From CAZSVE01 sp964610175 (GTDB lineage: Bacteria; Pseudomonadota; Gammaproteobacteria; HK1), in assembly GCA_964610175.1 (NCBI GenBank), contig CAZSVE010000084.1, positions 1 to 13,058 on the forward strand: 13,058 nt of DNA, in the 5' to 3' direction. Positions 6,820 to 13,058 of the stretch are shown here, piece by piece. The notes below the pieces were generated by a model. It was given only the letters and a program-made list of their open reading frames with translations. It had not been told where the DNA came from and made no database searches. Every line of letters begins with the position of its first letter. The first letter of the stretch is position 1. A program made the translations under genes and the position numbers.

Positions 6820-8169
6820 CTATTCCTCCTCCAGGCGATATTCCACATACGCCTCATCGCGTAGTTGGCGCAACCAGGTGTCGATCTCCTCCTTGAGTTT
6901 GCGCTCGCGAATTTTTTCCATTGCCTTGGTGCGGCGCACATCCTCGGTTCCGTCGTGGTTTCGGCGACCCAACACCTGCACGATATGCCATCCGAACTGG
7001 GTGCGAAATGGTGCGCTTATTTTCATGGGCTGGAGTTTGTTCATGGCCTGTTCGAATTTCGGCACCACATTTCCGGGGCTGATCCAACCGATGTTACCGC
7101 CCTTGACGGCCGTTCCGCGATCCTCGGAATGGGACCTTGCCAGCTCTTCGAAGTCTTCTCCCTGGGTAATGCGTTCCCGAATCTGTTCCAGTCGCGTTTT
7201 GGCGTCGGTATTGGAAGTCAGCTCGTTGGTCTTTATCAGGATATGCCTGGCGTTGGTTTGTGAAATAACGTGATGCTCTTCTTGTTTGCCCCGCGTCGCA
7301 ATGATCTTTACGATGTGAAATCCACTTGCGCTTCGCAGGGGGTCGCTGATCTCTCCCGATTCCATTTTGATGACAATATCTTTGAACAGGCTGGGCAACT
7401 GAGTTTTCTTGCGCCATCCGATGTCACCTCCCTTCGATGCCTGTTGACCGTCCGATACGGTCTTGGCCATCTTGGCGAAATTCGCACCGCCGCGCAGCCT
7501 GGCGACTATCCGTTTCGCCTTTTTGTGTGTTGCGGCTATCTCATCCGGGTTGGCGCTTTTGGGTACGGTAATCAGGATATGCGCCAGGTGGTAGTCTTCC
7601 TTGGGCTTTGGCCTGCTGGCGTGGGTCGCCAGATAGTTGTCGATTTCCCGAGCCGTTACCTGGATACGATTGGCTACCTGGCGCCTTTGTACTTCCGCGA
7701 TGAGAAGCCTGCGTTCCATATCTCTCCGAAATATGGCGAATTTGTAACCATCCCTTTCGAGGATTTTCTGAAACTGATGCAGTTTTAGTCCGTTTCTCCT
7801 GGCGATATTCGTAATTGCCCGGGTTACCCGCTCATCGTCGATTTGTATGCCGATGCGCCTTGCCGCCTGGACCTGAACGAGTTCCACGATCAAACGATCC
7901 AGGACTCTTTTTTTCAGCACCGCGGCAGGGGGAAGCTTGGTACCGCTTCGTAACAATTCCGCGCGCATGGTGCGCATTCGGTTCTTGAGATCGCTAAGTA
8001 CGATCACCTCGTCGTTGACCACCGCGACGATACGATTGAGGTCCGTGATGGGGGTGGGAGCCGATTGCACGGTGACGGGGAGGAAGAGAAATAGCAGTAC
8101 GAACGGTAGCCAACGGGAAATCAGGATATTGGCTATGGGAATAAACACGGGGATTGGATTATGTTTCAT
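6820..8169 (-). CDS. surA: Periplasmic chaperone / peptidyl-prolyl isomerase SurA
   Basis: SurA escorts unfolded outer-membrane proteins through the periplasm to the Bam complex. The 449-aa product has an N-terminal signal peptide (hydrophobic LPFVLLFLFLPVTV, probable cleavage after QSA at about residue 37). A SurA-type N-terminal domain follows, starting IVAVVNDEVIVLSDL. Then come two parvulin domains: about 194-290 (LAHILITVP to GFHIVKI) and about 305-402 (ARHILIKT to GWHIVQVLGRR), and a C-terminal helix rich in E and R. Length and order are normal for the family. The ATG at 8169 has no obvious Shine-Dalgarno. In E. coli and many relatives surA lies between lptD and pdxA/ksgA. Here it stands alone, so either the synteny is rearranged or the gene is in a different context in this lineage. 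Confidence 0.96.
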   Translation of the reverse strand: MKHNPIPVFIPIANILISRWLPFVLLFLFLPVTVQSAPTPITDLNRIVAVVNDEVIVLSDLKNRMRTMRAELLRSGTKLPPAAVLKKRVLDRLIVELVQVQAARRIGIQIDDERVTRAITNIARRNGLKLHQFQKILERDGYKFAIFRRDMERRLLIAEVQRRQVANRIQVTAREIDNYLATHASRPKPKEDYHLAHILITVPKSANPDEIAATHKKAKRIVARLRGGANFAKMAKTVSDGQQASKGGDIGWRKKTQLPSLFKDIVIKMESGEISDPLRSASGFHIVKIIATRGKQEEHHVISQTNARHILIKTNELTSNTDAKTRLEQIRERITQGEDFEELARSHSEDRGTAVKGGNIGWISPGNVVPKFEQAMNKLQPMKISAPFRTQFGWHIVQVLGRRNHDGTEDVRRTKAMEKIRERKLKEEIDTWLRQLRDEAYVEYRLEEE

Positions 8170-8416
8170 GACAAGGCCAAGCGTAGCACATGGGTGAGGG
8201 AGGGCTTTGTTTATGTGTGATCTCGATGATTCTAGCGAGCGGCACAGCTAAATTCAGAAGGTATCTTGGAGCGTGTTTGAAAATTCGATTTTTCGTATTG
8301 TTGGGTAAGTAAAGACACGATTTATCACGTCTCCGATTGTCGTGGCTCCACACCCCCAATAGAAATACCCGGAACGTGGAAACAGGATGGTGAAAAAGTC
8401 CCCAAGACTTTCTCAC

Positions 8417-8450
8417 TTACGAAATCGGAAAAATGTGACTTTCCGATTTC
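8417..8450. repeat. Palindromic short repeat, copy 1, over the 3' end of the radical SAM gene
   Basis: Positions 8421-8431 (GAAATCGGAAA) and 8440-8450 are perfect inverted arms around an 8-nt loop. The 34-nt unit aligns with 9876-9909 in direct orientation at 28 of 34 positions by hand count. After a 6-nt gap both copies continue with TTTAGCC. The unit encodes the last codons and stop of the radical SAM gene, so that C-terminus may derive from the repeat. It could act as a weak hairpin at the transcript end, but no T-run follows. Confidence 0.7.
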
Positions 8451-9649
8451 TTCTTTAGCCAAGCATCTTCATTAAAAGTATTTCCACTAACCACCGTTGG
8501 GATCTGGAAATCACCTAGAATCTTTTCCTCTAAATTCCATTTTTGTTTCTGTTTATATAGCTTTGTTCCTTTTAACAGCATCAAAGGATAAGCAACAACT
8601 TTTTTGGGTCCACTTTCTAGAATAAAATCAATACTTTTCTTGAATGAATCCACTGTCTGGTTTGGTAGTCCGTAAATCAAACTAACCTCATAGGAGATGC
8701 CCTTTTCTTTTAGCAATCTAAAGATATTTCTAACATGCCCCAAATCGATAGATCGATTAATGGCTCTACACTCTTCTTCAGCAATTGTTTGTACTCCGAA
8801 TTCCAGAACGACGTTTAATTTCTCCACCAACCATATAAAATAATCACCTTTTTTACCCCTGATAAGCTCGAATCGAGACTGTAAAGAAATCATAGAAGAA
8901 ATCTTTATTCGTACCATTTCTTCTAAAATACCAAGATACTCATTACCGGTATTGAAAACCGGGTCCAAAATATTAATTTTCCCTACTCGCCTGGAATTAA
9001 ACCACTCGAGTTCTTCGATAACACGTGAAGTCTTTATCTTATAGACGTTGTTCCCTGTTAAATCCTGATGAGCGCAAAACGAACACCGATAAGGGCATCC
9101 TCGTTTAGTCTCGAGTCTCACTGCACGCTGTCCGAAAATGACGTCGATTTCGCCGAAAAGATATGGTGATGCTAATTGGTTGAAATCCACCTGTCTGTTT
9201 AAATGAATCGGATACTTTGGCCTTGCCATAAATATTGATTCAACCAGGGAATTTTCTCCATAACTGGAGATAAAAATGTCACACTCAGGATATTCATGTT
9301 TTAGTGCCTCTCGCCCATAGGTTATCTGATACCCACCTAAAACAATTTTTCCCTGGTAACCTATTTCTCGTAATCTTCTAATGAGCTTAACAACGAGACA
9401 CTCTGACCAAATGTATACAGCTATCAAAATCGTATTGTATTGCATGCATTTATCAAGTATTTTTTCCATGAAATATGACAATGATCTATCAAGAGGATCT
9501 AGCATATTGAAAAACACATGCTCGATACAAAACTCATGCCCATAACGAACATCTGCCTTCGCGTGTGTAATTAGCGAACCGATTGCCAAAGAGGGAGACG
9601 TTTCCCCTTTTCTCATAAAATCAAAAGAAACAATCAAAGCCTTCTTCAA
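8417..9649 (-). CDS. B12-binding-type radical SAM protein, function unknown
   Basis: The 410-aa product starts at TTG 9649 with MKKALIVSFDFMRKG. It is preceded by AGGAG at 7 nt, which decides the start over longer versions reaching a TTG at 9745. The N-terminal region of about 140 residues resembles a cobalamin-binding domain, including NTILIAVYIWSE and KIVLGGYQITYG; no DxHxxG motif is seen, which is common for radical SAM members. The iron-sulfur motif RGCPYRCSFCAHQD has cysteines at 185, 189 and 192. A radical SAM barrel follows, with NILDPVFN, VVLEFGVQT and VSLIYGLPNQT. Such enzymes methylate or rearrange unreactive carbons, often in natural-product or lipid pathways, but the substrate cannot be read here. 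It is notably AT-rich, stands alone, and is flanked by short repeats, all pointing to transfer. Confidence 0.88.
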   Translation of the reverse strand: MKKALIVSFDFMRKGETSPSLAIGSLITHAKADVRYGHEFCIEHVFFNMLDPLDRSLSYFMEKILDKCMQYNTILIAVYIWSECLVVKLIRRLREIGYQGKIVLGGYQITYGREALKHEYPECDIFISSYGENSLVESIFMARPKYPIHLNRQVDFNQLASPYLFGEIDVIFGQRAVRLETKRGCPYRCSFCAHQDLTGNNVYKIKTSRVIEELEWFNSRRVGKINILDPVFNTGNEYLGILEEMVRIKISSMISLQSRFELIRGKKGDYFIWLVEKLNVVLEFGVQTIAEEECRAINRSIDLGHVRNIFRLLKEKGISYEVSLIYGLPNQTVDSFKKSIDFILESGPKKVVAYPLMLLKGTKLYKQKQKWNLEEKILGDFQIPTVVSGNTFNEDAWLKKKSESHIFPIS

Positions 9650-9875
9650 GAAAGTTCTCCTATGCTTTTTCCGAGACTGCGCTCGAAAAAAGTGGTTTTC
9701 CTCAAGAGAACAGCAAAAAATCATAAGCTGGAATATTGGTAACAACAGAGTTTGCTAATATTTGATATGGTTTCTGTTGTTCTCCGTAAAGAGGACCTCT
9801 TTTCCTGAGTGCAATCTCGAAAAAAGCATAGCAATGTTTCGGAAAGAAAAAAGCTTGAACAAATTGTTAATACCA

Positions 9876-9909
9876 TTACAAAATCGAAAAAATGCGATTT
9901 TCCAATTTA
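9876..9909. repeat. Palindromic short repeat, copy 2, upstream of the radical SAM gene
   Basis: Direct-orientation partner of the repeat at 8417-8450 (28 of 34 positions the same by hand count). Its own inverted arms are AAAATCG and CGATTTT around an AT-rich loop. The two copies lie on either side of the AT-rich radical SAM gene, about 1.46 kb apart. Confidence 0.65.
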
Positions 9910-10048
9910 GCCTAATTTTTTGTGTCGGTAATATCGATTCTGCAAATTGCGTAGAGGTATGATGTGGTCCCTGGGTACTGAAGGGATCGACTCGCATCTG
10001 AAGAACGTGCTGGCAACATGCGTCATTCATGAAGTCTTCCCCATCGCC

Positions 10049-10073
10049 GGGAAGGCGCTTGAGTCGCCTTCCC
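10049..10073 (-). terminator. pgk: Hairpin 17 nt after the pgk stop, possible terminator
   Basis: GGGAAGGCG at 10049-10057 and CGCCTTCCC at 10065-10073 form a perfect 9-bp GC-rich stem with a 7-nt loop. It lies just past the pgk stop in the direction of transcription. No T-run follows on the minus strand, so it may be a weak terminator or an RNA-stabilising 3' hairpin. Confidence 0.55.
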
Positions 10074-10089
10074 AACGGTTAGTTGCAGG

Positions 10090-11265
10090 TTACTTGGCCC
10101 GCTCTTCCAGGATCGCCACGGCAGGCAGCTTTTTGCCTTCCAGGAACTCGAGGAAAGCACCACCACCTGTCGAGATGTAGGAAACCTTGTCCGCAATCTT
10201 GTATTTACCTACCGCGGCCACGGTGTCTCCACCACCGGCGATGGAAAATGCATCGGATTCGGCAATGGCCATCCCCATCGCCTTGGTGCCTTTGCCGAAC
10301 TGGTCGAACTCGAACACACCGGCGGGACCGTTCCAGACGATGGTGCCGGCCTTCTTGAGGATTTCCACATAACGGGCGGCCGTATCGGGGCCAACGTCGA
10401 AGATCATGTCGTCGTCGGTCACATCGGCAACCTTCTTTTCGGTCGCTTCGGCGGATTCGGAGAACTCCTTGCCCACTACCACGTCCGTCGGCACCGGGAT
10501 CTCTCCACCCTTGGCCTTGGCGGCCTCCGACAGCCGTTTCGCCTCGGCCACCAGATCCTCCTCGTACAGGGATTTTCCTACCTTGTGGCCCTCCGCGGCG
10601 ATGAAGGTATTGGCAATGCCGCCACCCACGATGAGCTGATCCACCTTCTTGGAAAGGGCGTCCAACACCTCCAGTTTCCCCGATACCTTGGCGCCACCGA
10701 CGATGGCCACCATGGGCCGGGCCGGATTATCCAGCGCCTTGCTCAACGCCTCCAACTCGCCTGCCAACAGGGGCCCGGCGCATGCCGTGGGCGCGTATTT
10801 GGCGGTCCCATGGGTCGACGCATGGGCGCGGTGCGCGCTACCGAAGGCATCCATCACGAAGACGTCGCAAAGCGCCGCCATCTTCTTGGAAAGTTCATCG
10901 TCGTTCTTGGTCTCGCCTTCATTGAAGCGAACGTTCTCGCACACCACCAGTTCGTCCCCTTCGAACTCGATGCCGTCCAGCCAATTGGGCTCCAAACGGA
11001 TATTTTTACCGCCCAGGAGATCGGAAAGATGTTCCGCCACCGGCGCCAGGGAAAACTTGGGATCCGGGCCACCCTTGGGGCGACCGAGGTGCGACAACAA
11101 CATCACCTTGGCGCCAGCGTCCAAGGCATGCTTTATGGTGGGCAGGGAGGCGCGGATGCGGGTGTCGTCGGAAATCTTTCCATCCTTGATGGGTACATTC
11201 ATATCTTCACGTATGAGTACGCGTTTACCTGCAAGATCGAGATCGGTCATCTTGGTGACGGCCAT
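10090..11265 (-). CDS. pgk: Phosphoglycerate kinase
   Basis: Pgk transfers phosphate between 1,3-bisphosphoglycerate and ADP in glycolysis, or runs in reverse in gluconeogenesis and the Calvin cycle. The 391-aa protein begins MAVTKMTDLDLAGKRV, close to the usual gammaproteobacterial N-terminus. It shows the substrate-binding MNVPIKDGKISDDTRI and SHLGRPKG and the nucleotide-binding VGGAKVSGK. Near the C-terminus are GGGDTVAAVGK (from about 344) and STGGGA (about 365-370). Two tandem ATGs (11268 and 11265) follow AAGGAG; I chose the second for its 7-nt spacing and family fit. It lies downstream of gap on the same strand, but a strong terminator separates them, so it probably has its own promoter or depends on readthrough. 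Confidence 0.97.
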   Translation of the reverse strand: MAVTKMTDLDLAGKRVLIREDMNVPIKDGKISDDTRIRASLPTIKHALDAGAKVMLLSHLGRPKGGPDPKFSLAPVAEHLSDLLGGKNIRLEPNWLDGIEFEGDELVVCENVRFNEGETKNDDELSKKMAALCDVFVMDAFGSAHRAHASTHGTAKYAPTACAGPLLAGELEALSKALDNPARPMVAIVGGAKVSGKLEVLDALSKKVDQLIVGGGIANTFIAAEGHKVGKSLYEEDLVAEAKRLSEAAKAKGGEIPVPTDVVVGKEFSESAEATEKKVADVTDDDMIFDVGPDTAARYVEILKKAGTIVWNGPAGVFEFDQFGKGTKAMGMAIAESDAFSIAGGGDTVAAVGKYKIADKVSYISTGGGAFLEFLEGKKLPAVAILEERAK

Positions 11266-11310
11266 CATGAAGCTCCTTAACAATAAAAAGTTTCTCGGTG
11301 ATTCGATATT

Positions 11311-11425
11311 TCGTTTATTTCCCGCTCATCTTCGCAAATGAGTCGAGTTTTACAAAACACCAGCTTCGCTTTACCAATGCAATGCCAAATCATGTCTTGA
11401 TGGTTCGAGGCGAAGCTTCGCTGGA
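11311..11425 (+). repeat. Dispersed repeat, copy 2 (between pgk and gap)
   Basis: Plus-strand copy of the repeat at 5811-5920 (minus), so the two are inverted relative to each other and bracket about 5.4 kb holding comF, surA, the radical SAM gene and pgk. It fills most of the space between the gap terminator and the pgk start, and may carry the pgk promoter on its opposite strand. It contains a small palindrome CGAAGCTTCG at 11411-11420. Confidence 0.8.
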
Positions 11426-11429
11426 GGGA

Positions 11430-11480
11430 TATAAAGAAAAACGGCCAGCTATCCGCGTTCTTCGTCGGATAACTGGCCGT
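11430..11480 (-). terminator. gap: Intrinsic terminator of gap
   Basis: ACGGCCAGCTATCCG at 11441-11455 pairs with CGGATAACTGGCCGT at 11466-11480, a 15-bp stem with one imperfect pair and a 10-nt loop. On the minus strand it is followed directly by TTTTTCTTTATAT. It lies 26 nt after the gap stop. This is a classic Rho-independent terminator, and it uncouples gap from pgk. Confidence 0.88.
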
Positions 11481-11506
11481 ACGCTCTCGGAACGGCTCGA
11501 CGCGGT

Positions 11507-12514
11507 TTAAGCGTTCATCAGGGCTATGGTGGTGTCCAACATCCGGTTGGAGAAGCCCCACTCGTTGTCATACCAGGACAGTACCTTCACCAGGTTTCCG
11601 CCCATGACGCGGGTCTGGGTGGCGTCGTAGTTGGAGGAGAAAGCGGTGTGATTGAAGTCCACGGAGACCAGCGGTTCGTCGCAGTAGGCCAGAACACCTT
11701 TTAGCTCGCCTTCGGAGGCAGCTTTGAGGATCTTGTCGATCTCTTCCTTGCTGGTATCGCGTTTCGCCACGAAGGTCAGATCCACGACGGAGACATTGAT
11801 GGTCGGCACGCGCATGGCAAAGCCATCGAGTTTCCCGTTCAGATCCGGCAGTACCAGACCTACTGCAGCCGCGGCGCCGGTCTTGGTGGGAATCATGGAT
11901 TGGGTAGCGGAGCGGGCGCGACGCAGATCGGAATGATAAACGTCGGTCAGTACCTGGTCATTGGTATAGGCATGGATGGTAGTCATCAGGCCATATTTTA
12001 CACCGATCTTGTCGTGGATCGGTTTCACCATGGGGGCCAGGCAATTCGTGGTGCAGGATGCGTTGGAGATGACCGTATCCGAGGATTTCAGCTCTTTGTG
12101 ATTGACGCCATAGACGATGGTCGCATCCACATCCTTGCCGCCCGGCGCGGAGATGATGACCTTCTTCGCACCACCTTTCAGGTGCGCGCCGGCTTTTTCC
12201 TTGCTGGCAAAAAAGCCAGTGGACTCGTGTACCACATCGACGCCCAGGTTGCCCCAGGGAAGTTTGGCCGGATCGCGTTCGGCGAGTACCTTGATTTTAT
12301 CTCCGTTGACGATCATGTAATCCCCATCGACGGATACTTCGCCCGGGAATTTGCCGTGCGCGGTGTCGTATTTGGTCAGATGGGCGTTGGTTTTCGCATC
12401 ACCCAGATCGTTCACGGCGACGATTTCGATATCCTTGCGTCCGGATTCGTAGAGTGCGCGTAAAATGTTGCGACCGATGCGGCCATAGCCATTGATACCT
12501 ACCTTGATAGCCAT
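11507..12514 (-). CDS. gap: Type I glyceraldehyde-3-phosphate dehydrogenase
   Basis: The 335-aa enzyme converts glyceraldehyde-3-phosphate and 1,3-bisphosphoglycerate. The N-terminal Rossmann motif is KVGINGYGRIGRN at about 4-16. D36 in AVNDLGD suggests NAD preference. The active-site sequence is SNASCTTNCLAP with catalytic C154, and the base is H181 in TTIHAYTNDQ. SWYDNEWGFSNRM closes the catalytic domain. The pattern NDLGDAKTNAHL and YDTAHGKF resembles gap forms common in autotrophic Proteobacteria, which is only a hint at a Calvin-cycle role. The ATG at 12514 is preceded by GGGGAAG. It is followed by a strong terminator and then pgk. Confidence 0.97.
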   Translation of the reverse strand: MAIKVGINGYGRIGRNILRALYESGRKDIEIVAVNDLGDAKTNAHLTKYDTAHGKFPGEVSVDGDYMIVNGDKIKVLAERDPAKLPWGNLGVDVVHESTGFFASKEKAGAHLKGGAKKVIISAPGGKDVDATIVYGVNHKELKSSDTVISNASCTTNCLAPMVKPIHDKIGVKYGLMTTIHAYTNDQVLTDVYHSDLRRARSATQSMIPTKTGAAAAVGLVLPDLNGKLDGFAMRVPTINVSVVDLTFVAKRDTSKEEIDKILKAASEGELKGVLAYCDEPLVSVDFNHTAFSSNYDATQTRVMGGNLVKVLSWYDNEWGFSNRMLDTTIALMNA

Positions 12515-12617
12515 TATTTCTTCCCCGAATGGTTAACTGAATTAAAGGAAATATGCCGCGTCCTGCCGGAGAGCGCGGCGCAATTTTCGTTGGTATGTTT
12601 TTGTAATGAACGGGCGA

Positions 12618-12646
12618 ATGGTACATTGCAGGTTGCCCTTCCGCAA
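12618..12646 (-). promoter_or_regulatory. gap: Possible sigma-70 promoter of gap
   Basis: On the minus strand TTGCGG (12646-12641) and TACCAT (12623-12618) are 17 nt apart, about 100 nt before the gap start. The match is moderate and based only on boxes and spacing. Confidence 0.3.
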
Positions 12647-12835
12647 CTCTCTCTGGACATGAATGGTTACATAAAAATCGTGTCCTTCTTACCCGAAGAT
12701 CTTCGGCGCAAAATCCGTGCAATGGTTTCGGGAGTGGCCGCCGATAACGTCTTCGGCGACCTTTGCGTCGGTGGTAATCGGTCTCACCGAGATGGTTGGA
12801 ATCATCGTCATCGAGACGATCGGAAAATTTCGATG

Positions 12836-12915
12836 GTCATTTCGAGCGCGGCGAGAAATCTTGTGCATTCGGAACACCTTCGGAGCGGAAGATTTCTCAC
12901 TGCGCTCGAAATGAC
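12836..12915. repeat. 80-nt palindromic interspersed repeat (REP/MITE-like)
   Basis: Terminal inverted arms of 27 nt, 12836-12862 starting GTCATTTCGAGCGCGGCGAG and 12889-12915 on the other side, match at 25 of 27 positions around a 26-nt centre. I recall closely similar GTCATTTCGAGCG...GAGAAATC palindromes as dispersed repeats in many bacterial genomes. It has no coding capacity and would need a transposase in trans if it is a mobile element. Confidence 0.75.
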
Positions 12916-13003
12916 ATAAGGATGAGTCGACCGGAAATCCTTGCTTTCGGCCAGGCCGGATTGGAGTCGTGAAAGCTTCTTCCCGTACTTTTACGCCAAC
13001 CCA

Positions 13004-13058
13004 TCACACCCGAACCACGACCACCGTCACCCCGCCGGTCTCCATTTCCTCCACCTCG
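13004..13058 (-). CDS. C-terminal end of an unidentified protein (partial)
   Basis: An open frame enters from the right edge on the minus strand and ends after 18 codons with EVEEMETGGVTVVVVRV and a TGA at 13006-13004. The codon use is plausible and the strand agrees with gap and pgk, but the piece is too short to name. In related bacteria tkt often precedes gap; this ending does not obviously match it. The gap to the gap start is about 490 nt, so it need not be in the same operon. Confidence 0.4.
   Translation of the reverse strand, partial: EVEEMETGGVTVVVVRV

Larger units (their letters stand above)
9650..10089. other. Non-coding stretch between pgk and the radical SAM gene
   Basis: About 440 bases without a credible gene. 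The pgk-proximal 100 bases are GC-balanced and hold the pgk hairpin at 10049-10073; the rest is AT-rich like the radical SAM gene, and so probably arrived with it. The second palindromic repeat is at 9876-9909. Minus-strand frames here (one of about 106 codons from 10075 to 9755) show no family features. A promoter for the radical SAM gene is expected here, but I could not choose one confidently. Confidence 0.6.
12515..13003. other. Non-coding stretch upstream of gap
   Basis: About 490 bases without a convincing gene on either strand. It contains a possible gap promoter (12618-12646), a 6-bp GC stem GCCGCG/CGCGGC at 12555-12579 in the presumed leader, a perfect 14-base palindrome CCGAAGATCTTCGG at 12693-12706, and the 80-nt palindromic repeat at 12836-12915. 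No riboswitch or small RNA is recognised. Confidence 0.6.

Noticed and set aside
8159..8416. 85-codon minus-strand frame starting GTG right after the radical SAM stop
   Set aside because: No family features, no ribosome-binding site of its own, and it runs into the surA start; it looks like intergenic DNA.
9755..10075. 106-codon minus-strand frame between pgk and the radical SAM gene
   Set aside because: It crosses the pgk hairpin and the palindromic repeat and has no recognisable protein features.
10585..11341. Long plus-strand frames opposite pgk (also opposite gap, bioB, rloA and surA)
   Set aside because: They are antisense shadows of strongly conserved genes in GC-rich DNA.
11298..11510. 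70-codon plus-strand frame in the gap-pgk spacer
   Set aside because: It is made of the dispersed repeat and the gap terminator; the other repeat copy has a stop in this frame and mostly amino-acid-changing differences.

Overview
The window looks like gammaproteobacterial chromosome with moderate to high GC, carrying two accessory insertions. The housekeeping genes are bioB, comF, surA, pgk and a type I gap. The comF/bioB divergent pair and the gap-pgk pair are arrangements familiar from Gammaproteobacteria. I cannot name the genus. A bacterium of the sulfur-oxidising or Chromatiales type is only a guess.

Left accessory region (about 1-4757, all on the minus strand, read right to left). Directly after bioB, and overlapping its end, come two stand-alone TIR-domain genes joined by a TGATG overlap. 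Next is a small conserved-type gene broken by a frameshift, then a membrane-anchored protein of unknown function, then an RloA-type AAA ATPase with an RloB-type partner 2 nt downstream. Last is a multi-spanning membrane protein whose reading frame carries an in-frame TAG and runs off the window. This reads as a defence island built onto the 3' end of bioB. In many relatives the rest of the biotin operon (bioF and so on) follows bioB; it is absent here.

Centre (about 5.8-8.2 kb). comF diverges from bioB. surA, the periplasmic parvulin chaperone, converges on comF and is not next to lptD, pdxA or ksgA within this window.

Right (about 8.4-13 kb). An AT-rich B12-binding-type radical SAM gene sits alone between surA and pgk. 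It is bracketed by two copies of a short palindromic repeat, suggesting a transferred cargo gene. Then come pgk, a strong intrinsic terminator, and gap. Upstream of gap is a non-coding stretch holding an 80-nt palindromic repeat, and the last 18 codons of another minus-strand gene reach the right edge.

A roughly 110-nt dispersed repeat occurs twice in opposite orientation, upstream of bioB and between pgk and gap, so it brackets a 5.4-kb segment. I found no rRNA, tRNA, CRISPR array or transposase gene.
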